Source: Panonychus citri
Taxonomy: Eukaryota; Arthropoda; Arachnida; Trombidiformes; Tetranychidae
Reading direction: 5' to 3'
Assembly: GCF_014898815.1 (NCBI RefSeq)
Contig: NW_026515541.1
Location: forward strand, 992,001-1,056,000
DNA length: 64,000 nt
Under the pieces are notes generated by a model. The model worked only from the letters and a program-made list of their open reading frames with translations. It did not search any database and had not been told where the DNA came from. The translations under genes and the position numbers were made by a program. Of the stretch, positions 24,873 to 36,538 are shown piece by piece. Each line of letters begins with the position of its first letter. Position 1 is the first letter of the stretch.

Positions 24873-25200
24873 ACTTTTTTCATCACAAACCGAATCCATT
24901 TTCAAGTGATGCTCATCTTTTATCTTCATCTTCATCCTCATCCTCATCTTTTCAACTTATTACTGATCTAAATTGTTGTTTGTAAATTTCAATCCATTTA
25001 TCTTATATGCATATAATTTGAGCCTTTGTAATTTTAATCACAATCTTGTTTCATTATTCATTTGCAGTGAAGTCACATTATTATTATCATATATTTAGCA
25101 TCCTCATCATTAGCATCCTCATCTAAAGTTGATATGAATCATTTATCAGTCAAAAACATAATGATAAGATTTAGTTTCACATCTCAAAAATAATTACTTC

Positions 25201-25268
25201 ATTTTCTGATTGGTGATTAACTTGAATGTATATGTATATATTTTTTTTGCTAATCACAATCAGAAAAT
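25201..25268. repeat. Imperfect inverted repeat able to form a hairpin
   Basis: The left arm ATTTTCTGATTGGTGATTA (25201-25219) pairs with TAATCACAATCAGAAAAT (25251-25268) over 18 base pairs with one bulged G, around a loop of about 31 nt rich in TATATGTATATA. This could be a cruciform or RNA hairpin, a decayed MITE, or chance in AT-rich DNA. It is short for an animal microRNA precursor. Confidence 0.6.
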
Positions 25269-25800
25269 CAATATACATGTAATGATTATAATAGCTAAAT
25301 GTTGACAAAGTTACGAAATTAAAATTATTGTGACAATCAATCAAAATAAAGGGACAACATTAAGTTAACTGGTCAATCCATTGGTCACTCTTTCTGATGA
25401 TACAATTTAATTGCGGTTTAAGTTTAGTGTTGAGAGATTAAATTGCAAAGTTTTTGTTGATTGTTATGGTTTTTAATTACTCAATGAAATAAACAATAAC
25501 AACTATCCTTATCCAATCATTAACCTGAACATGAAAAAAGTTAATCACAAAAAAAAGTGAAACATAATCAACTCTGAAAATCTTGATTGTTGAGGGTAAC
25601 ATAATAATGGTAACAACATATTGATTGTTAATTTCTGGCTTAATCATTATCAGTAAATATGATCAAACAAAAGCAGCTAGAAAAGTAATAAGCAACAACA
25701 AGAACAACAATCAATTGCAATCAACTGATTGTTAATGCAATTATTATTATTATTGTTAAAAAAAAGCATAATTGTTGCAAAGTAATTGCAAACACACACA

Positions 25801-26404
25801 AATATTGGGTTGATAATTAAAGTGATGAGGAGGGAGCCCAAAATTTTGAGGCTCTAAGATACTAATCACAATTGATAGGAAATTATTGAGTGTGTGTGTT
25901 GGGGATGAAGGAGGGAGAAAGGGAGGTGAGGAGGTTGATTAGATGGAGGTTGCAACATCAGCACCGGTAAAGGTTAGTGGTGTGTGTGTGTTGGATAACA
26001 TTATGTTGATTCGCACCCAAGGTTATCCTCATCCTCATCCTCTCCTCCTCCTCCACCCACTTTCCAATATAACATAATATTTATTTCACTCATTAATGGA
26101 TACACAGCTTAAAGCATTTCCCTTAGCCCAATGTTACAGGGGTATTAATATATTACCTCTTAAAATGATGATGATGATGATGATGATATTATGTTGATAA
26201 TCATTATTATTGACATTAAAATAGCAGCTTTTTCAATCAAATCAAATCAAATTGATCAACTAAATCACGAGAACAAAAGAAAAATCATCATTATCATCAT
26301 CATCTTCTCCCCTTTAATCTTCATCTTCTTTCTGTTGAAGATTAATTTGGTTTTTAGATGAATAACAAAACTGTTTCTCTATCAAATTTTATCCTCATCA
26401 ATAG

Positions 26405-26457
<53 letters not shown>

Positions 26458-26520
26458 AATCTGAGGGTGGAAGATTAAAGTGAGTGAGATTTACTTGATT
26501 GTTATGATAATAATAAAAAG
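25801..26520. other. Mixed stretch with a GC-richer patch
   Basis: The patch 25880-26065 is richer in G and C (GGAGGGAG, TGTGTGTG, CCTCCTCCTCC). A 44-codon open frame at 25943-26077 begins with residues MEVATSAPVKVSGVCVLDNI. It is short and unsupported. The GA tract 26408-26455 closes the stretch. Confidence 0.55.
26408..26455. repeat. (GA)n microsatellite, 48 bp
   Basis: Uninterrupted GA run read directly. Confidence 0.97.
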
Positions 26521-27300
26521 ATGAGGATAAAGATGATAATGAGAAACAATCTAATTAACCATCAATTGCAATTGCATTTGAAATGATGAGGATGCGATCA
26601 AATTTTATGGCACTTTGATTATTGGGGAATTGTAATTATATTTGATAAAATTACTACTTCATCTGCATCACTTGCCACACCTTTAATCTGACACTGTCAA
26701 TGAGGATTAAATAATTAAATCATTTTAAATTGTTACTCTTATTGTTAATAGTTAATTGTTGTTAAGCTACTGTTGTAAAAAAAAGGGAAAACAATTAAAC
26801 TATTACTTTGGTTAGAAATACTTTTTTGTGTATATCATTTTATTGCAATTAATTGTTAAAAGCAATTAAGAGGATACCAGAGTTTAATTGATTATATAAA
26901 CCTGATTACTTGGGATTAAATTGTTGATTTCAATAAGAAAAAATTAAATCTCTTTGGTAATTAGCAATTAGAAGGTAAAAAAAAAAGATTAAAGAAAAAC
27001 TTTCTCATTCTAATCATTATCATCTTCTAGTTAATCTTTTCAAATTTAATACTTTTCTTTCTTATAATGTAATTAATTTTAATTTAATTACTACTCTTCT
27101 TTTGATTACCATTGATTAATTGTGAATGATTAATTGTAAACCGTAAATAAGTAAAATTTATTCACATTGGATTAACTCTTGGGATCGTTGGTTGTTATTG
27201 TTCAATGAACTTTGCAAATGAATTTTTTAGGAAATTGTGAAACAATAATAATAAGATAATCAGCTGATCATCATGATGAATATGAATTATATGGTCAAGA
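26521..27300. other. AT-rich island
   Basis: No gene seen. TTAATTG and CAATTAA words, A-runs and a few GAT triplets only. Confidence 0.6.
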
Positions 27301-29023
27301 TGATGATGATGAGGATGATAAGTTGACCAAATGAGATGAGAAGTTTTTTTTTATTGATCGATTTGTTTGGTCTCATCCAATGAATCTTTTCATTGGTTTT
27401 ACCGTAGTATTTACTATCAACAGGCTACCAAAGAAAGACCATTATGATGATGGTCATCATCCTCTTTCTTTTTTTTCTGGTCATCATCAGTTGTTCAGAT
27501 AAACTGACCAAATGATTGTCCATGTAACCAGTAAGAAAGAGATGGAAAAGTAAACATTCACTCAGATGATTTTCACTTTCAACCTTTTCATCCTTATGGA
27601 AGATCATTTTCTCATCCATATTATATGTTTATCCTCATCTTCATAAACAACAGTTTTTTTTTACCATTTCCACTTCCTGATTGATATTTGAAACATTATG
27701 GACATTATATCAACTCTCTTTCAACAACTCAGAGTAATACTTGAAAACATTCAATTTGAATTACATCATCATCCCCTTTGATCACATTGGATCAATGAAA
27801 AGATGATGATGAAGAGAGGGAGAGAGAGAGAGCCCAAGGTAAGCCTCTTATAAGCCCATAAGAACCTTGACCTTGTAACCGCAATGGTCAATCCTTATGA
27901 TAGTTTCACTGACCATCAACATCTTTAAGTAACTATTGAAAATCACTTAGAGTTCACTCTTCCTTATCCTTATCCTCTTTCCTCCCCTTTAGATGTTGAT
28001 TAAATCTCTGAATAGTCAAATTAATCTAACTAATCTAATCCCTTCTGAACCATTACAATGAGACTAAAAGGAATAACTTAATTGTTACTTAATAGAAACA
28101 AGATTATCTCTTTCAAATTAAATCTCTCTCTCTCTCTCTCTCTCTCCAGAAACTTGAACTAATCTCTCCTACCCACTTCTCCCTCCCCCCTCTTTCTCTC
28201 TCTCTCTCTATCCACCCTGAATCTCATGGGAAATTCAGTGTAATTCAAAGCTACGATACGATTTAGATTCAGAATTACAACTCATGTAAAAACAGAAGCA
28301 GAAAAAATCTAAACATTATTATTATGATCAAAGTTAATTGCTGTTAACTCTCTTGATTGCAATCATCATCATAATCAAGGGAGAGAGAGAGAGAGTTGAT
28401 GATGATGGTTAATTAAAAATGTAATCATAATCAGTCAGCAAAAGCAACAGTGAAAAAAAACAGCAATGTAATCATAGGAACATTTGAAGATTCAAAGTTA
28501 TCATCATCATCATTAACAATGTAATTACAATTAACTGTCCAAGTTATTAATATGATGATGATGATAATAAATGGATTGATATTAATATTGTTGTTGAGAG
28601 TAACAATTATAATGAGGATAATATTGGATGATAATGATGATGGACATAAGATGATGATGAAAAAAAATTATAATCATGATGAAAGTTAATCAATCGTTGT
28701 TAATCAATTTTTGCATCAAACTGATTATGCTGGCGTAAGCAATTGTAATGAGAGGTTATCAGTTTGTTGTATGAGGTTTTTTTTGCAAGATGATAATGAT
28801 GAGGATGAGGATGAGAAAGATGAAGAAGATGCAATATTGCAAATGCAATAATAAGTATTTATAATCATAATTAAGGGAAAGAATCAGAGATGAGGTGAAA
28901 AAAATAGATGAAGAAAGAAAATCGAATGATGAAAAGAGAGAGAGACAAAAATGATGAAGAAAGATGGATGATCATCAAGATGATGAGGATGATGATAAGA
29001 GTGGAAAGACTCATTGATCAGAT

Positions 29024-29055
<32 letters not shown>

Positions 29056-29700
29056 GCTTATCATATCAGCATCTTCTTCTTCCTCTTTTGTCTTCATCTT
29101 TGTAGTATTTTTATCATCACATGAATCGAGTTCTGTGTTTTTTTTGTTTGCAAAAAATACTAAGATGATGATGAGAAGATGATATAATCATCATGTAATA
29201 AATATCATTCATCCCTCTTATCTTCATCTTCATCAATATTAGACAAATTCATTGAGAATGAACAATTTTCCATTGAAAATTATTAGATTCATTGATTGAT
29301 CAACAATCAATCAGGGAAAAAAGTTTCTCCTTATTTCTGATTTTCAATCAGAATCATTTAGTTTGAATCTTTATGGTGATGATAATGATGATGACGATGA
29401 TGAAGATGAAGATAAGTGATAATAAAAAATAAAACAACAATTTCTGTTTAGAAAATTGAATCAGGTTATCATGTAAACAGTGTTTTTCATGAGATTTAGA
29501 ATCTGTCAACAGAATGATGATCAGGATAGTTTTTTGTTTTCTCTTGCAACAAGTTTACCAGTCAAAGTTATCGGATTTGTTTTCTTCTTGTTTATTGATT
29601 GTGATTAAAGTTAATCAAGAAACTTTTTTGCTCTCTCACGATTGTAAATACATAATCAGGGGATGGAAACTGATGATGAGTGTGATAATTTATGTTAAAT
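27301..29700. other. Mixed GAT/CT-rich non-coding stretch
   Basis: CT tracts occur at about 28123-28146, 28195-28209 and 29024-29051, with GAT arrays throughout. AATGGTCA/TGACCATC words are frequent at 27800-27920. No gene seen. The open frame at 27425-27619 has no motif. Confidence 0.6.
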
Positions 29701-31950
29701 CACAACAATATCATCATCATAACGGATAAATAAACATTATTATCAAGATAAGATGACTTTTCACCTTGAGATGATAAAATAATAATGTAAACTGCAATTC
29801 TCAATGGTTATCATCAATCATATAAGTATAACAATCAACAGCAACAAAGTTCATGATAAAATTCATGGATAAACATGATAATGTTTTCAGAGATTTTTGT
29901 TTTCTTATTTCTCTCTCTCTCTCACTTTCTCTCTTCATTTCATCAATAAATTACATCGCTAATATCATAGTACAAGAGTGAATATAAAATTGGAAAAAGT
30001 GTCAAAAACAATGATGATTATCATGATAATCATGAAGATAAACATATTCGAAAATTGAAAAGTTCTAAAAAATGTTTTTCTTTTTATTTACCTTTTCTTT
30101 TACCTGATAATAAATTCATAGTGATGATTATGATCAACTATTCATTTTATTCAATTTTCATCTTTATTATCATTTGAATGTATAATTATCATCTCTCTCT
30201 CTCTCTCTCTCCATCCTCATCTCCATCATTTCTTGCTCATCATCATAACTGTTTTTGTTTATCAATTGAAACTCATATAATTTTTTTTAATGTTACACTT
30301 TTATTATCATGATAACATCTTGAAAATAGAGGACAAGTAATATCATCAAGGATTATTATCAATTCTGAGATTGATTATTAATCATTATTATCATGATAAT
30401 AATAACTGGATTAACTATTTAAATGATTAAACTGTAATTCAGAGGTTATTTTATGAGTTTCATGAAGGAGACAAGAATTATAATCAAGATTAGAAGATAA
30501 TTTTAAATTCATATTACATTGTAATCTCACAAAGGTAATAATCATAAATTGTCATTAAAGGGTTAAAGGTGACAAGATTAATTGTCTTCTTGAGATTGGA
30601 ATCAGAATTTAGAACTTTTTTTGTTCTCATTTGGAAATTGAAACAGAGAGAAAGTGAGAGAAAAGTTCTCATGATATTTTTTGTTTGTTCTTTGGTCATT
30701 TTATTGATTGGTAATATCGAAAGTGTTTTCAACCCTTAAGGGTTTTTGGTGCTATTTTATTGTTATGTTAATCTTGTGGAAAAGGAGATGAAGATGAGGC
30801 AAAAGGATGGAGATAAATTGTTCTAATGAAAAGGTCAGCTGATCTGTGATGACCTTTAAGTCCTTTTGGATTGTGGGTTTAAGATATAAAAACATTAATC
30901 TCAGATTCTCATTCATTGGGTCAGTTTTTGTTGAGAATGTTATTGTTATATTACATTTGTCCCGTTCTAAGACTTTGGAAAATCATCTTAATGATTACAT
31001 TGGGCATAAGAATGATGATGATGATCATCATCATCATGATGAAAAGAAGATGAAGAAAAGAAAGAGATTTTAGTAATGTCTTTCTTTTCTTTCTTTCTAC
31101 TTGACTTATCTTTCAAGTAAGTGAGTTTTATATAAGGGAATCAATGAGCTTGAAAATGTTAACTTGATGCGAAGTCCATTTATCTTGACCATGAATCAAT
31201 TAATCTTGTTGCTAATTATTTTAATGAATCACTGCTAATTAGCGAGAATGAAAGAGAGAGAAAAAGAGAGAAAGAGAGAGAAGAAAAGTGTAAAAGAAGA
31301 AGATGAAGAAAGATGAGGATGAAGAGAAAACTTGAAACTCTGGTAACTCCTCTTTTTCGAGGCGAAGATGATAATGAACAAGATGAAGATGCTTAAGATG
31401 ACGAGAAGATGATAACCTCTCCCCTTACACGAGAGCGTCTTGTGAGGCAAGAAGATGATAAAAATTTCTTCACTTTCTCTCTCCCTTTTTCTATGTTAAA
31501 TAAAGCATCATCTTATCATATTATCTTCATCTTCATCATCATCATCGTGAGAGGATAAAGTTACATGAATAGTGAAAATGAAAACAAGGTAAGAATTAAA
31601 AGAAACCACAAAAAACCTCCTTTTTTTGGTTCCTTTTATTTTACCTGTACCTCATCATCATTATCACTTATGATGATGATAATGATTCACCATCTTCATT
31701 TGTTATCACCATCCTCATCTCAAGTGAGAGAGATAAACAAAGAGAGATGAAAGTAAGAGGAGAAAACTTCAAATTGAAACAAGTTGTTGTTACCAAAGTG
31801 AACCAAAGATTATCATTTGTATATTCATCTTCATCTTCATGTTAATCATTGAAATAATTACTCTCATCAACTGTTTATCATGATTACGAGAAAGGAGAAA
31901 GACTTAATTTAGAAATGATAAAAGACTAATTAATTATCGTAATCTGATCA

Positions 31951-31981
31951 TCAGGTAAAAGTAACTTACCTGAGGTAAGAA
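31951..31981. other. Cluster of three CAGGTA/TACCTG words with a palindrome
   Basis: CAGGTAA (31952-31958, +) is followed within 20 bp by CTTACCTGAGGTAAG, two 7-bp arms complementary around a single base. The minus strand then reads TTCTTACCTCAG|GTAAG, an acceptor-donor juxtaposition. The function is unknown. Confidence 0.5.
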
Positions 31982-32756
31982 ATATCATCATCGAGAGAGG
32001 AACAAAAAAAAAGAGGTTGAGAATCAAAAGGAAGAGAAAAAATTTCATGGTTACACCCTTGAAATTTCATCTTCATCTTCATCATTCTCATCATGATATA
32101 TTCACCATGACATGTTATCCTAGATATTGAAATCAATTAATCAACAATTCTTTAAATTTATCGATAATTACGACTCACCCACCAAAGATCATCATCATCA
32201 TCTCATGCATCTAATTAACAATAAACTAAAGGTAAATAACCAATGGCAAGAAAAAAAGGAGATTAACAGATAATCTCAATCTAATATTAACTTTTGGATT
32301 AGATATTAGTTAATGTCTAAGTAAAGATGAGGATTTTTGTTTTGCTCTTTCATCAATGGAGAGATGATGAGTAAACTTATCTTCATCTTCATCCCCTTAA
32401 TTGCAATAATAATAATCATTTTAAACACAATCAATGGAAGAAAATTTTTTAAGCTAATTTATCAAACTATTAAGTAGGTCAATCGCTAATCTCTTACACA
32501 TTTTCAAAAGCGACCAGAGTTTTTTTTTCTTGCTTATCCATTATAATTCAATCTCCTAATAATCCTGATAAAAGCTCATCTAACCAGCATTCCCACAGCT
32601 CCCCCACCCTCAACATGCAAAGATGATGATGATGATGACAAAAAAATAGATTCCCTGACATTGATATCAATGGATGAACGGACAAGCACAATCCCATATA
32701 CAGAATCATGGTAACTGTAAATGCTTTTTAAAAAAAATGTCACTTCCTCCTTATCT

Positions 32757-32759
<3 letters not shown>

Positions 32760-32791
<32 letters not shown>
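32760..32791. repeat. (CT)n microsatellite, 32 bp
   Basis: Uninterrupted TC run read directly. Confidence 0.95.
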
Positions 32792-32795
<4 letters not shown>

Positions 32796-32938
32796 CCCTC
32801 ACAAATATAAATGCATCAATTGTAACTCTTTGCTACAGATTAACATCATCATCAAATTCAATACAAAACTAATCAGCTCACTCGATACAATTGTACCTCT
32901 CTCATGCTCTACTTTTTTTCCCTATGTAACTATTATCA

Positions 32939-33213
32939 TTTTCACTATTAGATATGTAAAAATGATGACAATTTTATCATTGATTACTGATCATATTAAT
33001 CAAAAAAAAAATGTATCCTTTGACTTAATGAGAGCAACGGTAATAATAACATTTATAAACAGAGAATCAGTTTTTTTTTCATCTTCATCTTCATCTTCAT
33101 CATTTGACTTTGTTACTATTTTCATTGTTATTATATTGTAATTTGATGTTAAGAGACGATGAGAGAGTTTTATAATAATCATCATCACTATGGATTAAGT
33201 AAAATGACCTAAT
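32939..33213. repeat. Tandem duplication A, copy 1 (275 bp)
   Basis: The unit runs from TTTTCACTATTAGATATG to AAAATGACCTAAT and is directly followed by copy 2. By eye the two copies differ only in three short indels: 3 bp near the start (GTAAAAATG versus AAAATG), an A-run of 10 versus 6, and one ATC triplet. A Ser-rich frame (+) and an Asp/Glu-rich frame (-) run through it because of an ATCTTC-type repeat. They are not evidence of a gene. Confidence 0.95.
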
Positions 33214-33484
33214 TTTTCACTATTAGATATAAAATGATGACAATTTTATCATTGATTACTGATCATATTAATCAAAAAATGTATCCTTTGACTTAATGAG
33301 AGCAACGGTAATAATAACATTTATAAACAGAGAATCAGTTTTTTTTTCATCTTCATCTTCATCTTCATCATTTGACTTTGTTACTATTTTCATTGTTATT
33401 ATATTGTAATTTGATGTTAAGAGACGATGAGAGAGTTTTATAATAATCATCATCATCACTATGGATTAAGTAAAATGACCTAAT
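33214..33484. repeat. Tandem duplication A, copy 2 (271 bp)
   Basis: Near-identical head-to-tail copy of 32939-33213. All differences seen are in homopolymer or triplet slippage sites, which suggests a recent duplication. Confidence 0.95.
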
Positions 33485-34300
33485 TAAATTGCTTATTGAT
33501 GGTTTTGTATTATTATGCAACACATTGAAATGATATTAGCATCAATTTTGACACAGAAACAGTTGAGATTTGGATGAAAGTATTGATGATGAAGATGAAG
33601 ATGAGGATGAGGATGAAAATTTCTTCAATTGATGAGAGGTTAAAATACTTGAGACTCCCCATAGGGACATTTATTAGTTTATGTGATGTCCACCAATGGT
33701 TATCATCAAAAAGGAAACTGGTTTTATCCTCATCTTCATCTTCATCTGTAATTTTTGCATACCTTTCAAGCTTAATCTGTTATCCAATTAAAAAGAGCAT
33801 AAAAAAATGCTAAGAAAAACTAATCAACTAATCAACTAGTTAATCGTAAATGAGTAAAGTTAATTACGAAAAATTTATGCATCAAGTTTTGAAAACTTTA
33901 GCGATATAAAATCCTTATTAACAAGAAAGTAACAATTAACTGATTGTAAGTTGATTAAACTTTAAGTTTTGAGATTTAATTCTCTATAATTGTTAATCAA
34001 TTCTCAACAATTAGTTGATATTATGTTAATTTGGTTGTTGAATTTAAATTTCACCAACAGTGAAACAGGAAAGTAAACACACTGAGAGTTGATTGTTACA
34101 ATCAACTTTCAGAATTGCTTGTTAATTAAGGTTAAACAATTTCATGTGTTGTGTTGATTGTTTAGTCAATATGAATATGATTAGTTGATTGTAATTACAA
34201 TTAAGTTCAGATTTTTAGGCGTAGTCAATTCATCAACCTTCAAGAAGAAGATGAAAAAACAAAATTAAGAGTAAAAATGATTAAGAGAATCAAATAGAAA
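33485..34300. other. AT-rich stretch after the duplication
   Basis: No gene seen. A short GAT/ATC-rich part (33580-33745) is followed by AT-rich DNA with TTAATTG, AACAATTAAC and TGATTGT words. Confidence 0.6.
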
Positions 34301-35666
34301 AAAAAAGTTTCTCTCTCATTTTCTCTTCATCTTCTTAATCAACTCCGTAAGTTTGATGATGATGATGATGTGGATTAAGATGATCATGATAATCACTGTG
34401 AACACCCTTTATCATCTTTCTATCTTCATTATCATCATTATTTTCTTGTTCATTATCTTTTTCTCATTGGGAAAAAAATGAATAAGGGAAAAGTTATTAA
34501 TATAAATTAATCATAATTATCATCATCAACTCACTCACAGAGGACGACGAGATGAAGCTTAAAGGTTATCATCTTTATCATCATTTAACCAGGAAAAAAA
34601 CCCATTTAATTGGTTATGATTATTATTGATTGTTGATAAGATGGACACACGCTATTGGGCTGGACAATACATCACAGCTAAAGCTATAAGATTAACTGAG
34701 AAAGAGAGAGAAAAAAATTATGGCTCAACAAAAAGTAAAAGAAAAAAAAAGTGACCATTGTAATGGTCAGTTTGTTGGCTACCTTTTTTTTGGCTCCTCT
34801 TCATTATTACTACAATAAAAACTATTTGTTCGGATGTCTCTCTCTCTCTCTCTCTCTCGCTCTCTGGTTAAGCTTGACCATTGGTCTAGTTTTAAACCAA
34901 AAGGTGGAGTAAACAAAAATGCCGGTTTTAACCCGAAACCAGTATTTAGATGGACACAGAAACAGAACTGACCAGTTGACCCAAAAAAATTTTACCATTA
35001 CTTATGTTTACCTTTGGCTTATCTTCCTAGAGGGTTAATGTTGTTGTTGTTGTTTACTGTTTGTTTACATTTGTTTGGTTATCATCATCATCATCTGCCA
35101 GTTTCTTACCTTACTGACCTTGACCTTTAGGCTATCATCTCAGGTAAGAAAGAGAGAGAGAGAGAGAGAGAGACTAGATTGACCAGATATCTTACTTTCT
35201 CTCTCTCTTCTACCTGGACACTCAAGATTCAAACAAGTTTCAAAAGTAGTTGAATTATATATTTTTTGGCAAAATGTTGATAAAAATACCGTTTGAAAAC
35301 AAACTGTAATTAGTTAACACTAATTTGCTACATTGATAACCGGAAGTTATAATTACAAATCCTCCCAAAAGTAAAAAAAACCATTTACTCATTTCCTCCA
35401 ATGGTCAATTGATTGAAAGTAAAACAAAGTTTCAGATATTGATTGTTATTAAATTGCTTTTCATCAACGTGAATAGAAAGTATCAAATATCAAGAAGAAA
35501 AAACAAAATTATGATTGAGTTTTGATTAGATTCCAATCAAAAGGTAACCTTGTAAATTAATTAACTTTTTTCTTCTTCTTCTTGTTGATCATCTCATTAA
35601 TTCTGCCATCAAATATCATGTTAATTGTAATTATGATTTCTATTTGATGGATACCACACAAACCAA

Positions 35667-35692
35667 CATACTCTCTCTCTCACAGGTAACAT
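35667..35692 (+). other. Recursive-splicing (ratchet)-like site
   Basis: CATACTCTCTCTCTCACAG is followed at once by GTAAC, so a pyrimidine tract plus CAG abuts a donor-like word. The CT tract alone could create this by chance. Confidence 0.25.
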
Positions 35693-36520
35693 TTGAAAAA
35701 AAGAGAAAAAAATTTCTCTTCATCGATTCTGTTTTTCTGCAAGCTAATCAGTTACAAAGTTGCAGAAAGAACAAAAAAAATATCATAAAGCTTTTGTTAA
35801 GCTTTTTCATCATCATGCTTATCATCATCTTCATCTTCATCTTCATCATCCTCTTTCTTTTTCTCTCTTTCTAAAAGCCAATTAAATGTTGCAGGTTAAT
35901 TGGTGAAAAAGGTAAGATGAGAAAAAGAAAAAAAATTCTTTTTCTTTTTTCTTGTAAAAAATTCAGCAAATTTCAAACATCATCTTTGGTTCTGATGAGG
36001 GAAAGATGAGATCAAGATGGAGGATGGTCAAGGTAATGGTCAGTGTTTTTTGCTTTCATTTTAATTCTAATTAATTATATTCATCTTTCTGATGGTCATT
36101 TATCCTTTTCCTCTTTTGCTCATCTCTCTTTATCATTTCCATCCTCATCTTCATCTTCATATATCTTCATCTTTCTGTCTCTCTCTCTCTCTCACTTACA
36201 AATCACCTTCAATAAAATTTATTAGTCTTATTTAATTAATCTTATTGCTTAATATTTGCTATTGAATGGTAATCAAAAGCAATATAAACACTGACCTTAG
36301 GAGTTGAAATAAAAGATGAGGATTCATGATGGTCAGTATCATCATCAGGAAAGACTCATGGACATCATCAAAAGGCAAGAATGAAAGAGTCATGAAGATG
36401 AGGATGAAGAAGAAGCAAAAAAAAAGATGAGGATAAATGTAGCGTCAATGATGAGGTTAAACATTGTTGACCAGTATAAAAGGGAAGAAGAGGAAAGATT
36501 AAGATGATGAAAGAAAAAAT

Positions 36521-36538
36521 CGGTTTCCATGGAAACCG
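36521..36538. promoter_or_regulatory. 18-bp perfect palindrome containing a perfect RFX/X-box motif
   Basis: CGGTTTCCATGGAAACCG is its own reverse complement. The inner GTTTCCATGGAAAC (36523-36536) fits the RFX consensus RYYNYYATRRNRAC at every position. A perfect palindrome of this GC content stands out in an AT-rich window. Binding is inference. Confidence 0.45.

Larger units (their letters stand above)
24301..25800. other. Mixed stretch, CT/GAT-rich then AT-rich
   Basis: A CT tract lies at 24836-24868. The word TTAGCATCCTCATC occurs twice near 25096-25122. From 25200 the sequence becomes AT-rich and contains an inverted repeat, listed separately. No gene seen. Confidence 0.6.
29701..32938. 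other. Mixed non-coding stretch
   Basis: GAT/ATC triplets, the CT tract 32760-32791 and AT-rich intervals (30240-30420 and 32140-32300). TTACCTG lies at 30100 and 31641. A palindromic splice-word cluster at 31951-31981 is listed separately. The open frame at 30846-31073 is less repetitive than most up to its Asp/His-rich end but has no recognisable motif. Confidence 0.6.

Noticed and set aside
32674..33141. 155-codon open frame over the first copy of duplication A
   Set aside because: The Ser/Leu/Ile runs come from the CT tract and ATCTTC repeat, and the frame is broken in the second copy's context. It is not a gene.
33000..33459. Matching 62- and 63-codon minus frames in both copies of duplication A
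   Set aside because: The similarity follows from the tandem duplication itself. The Asp/Glu core is a GAAGAT repeat, so there is no sign of selection.
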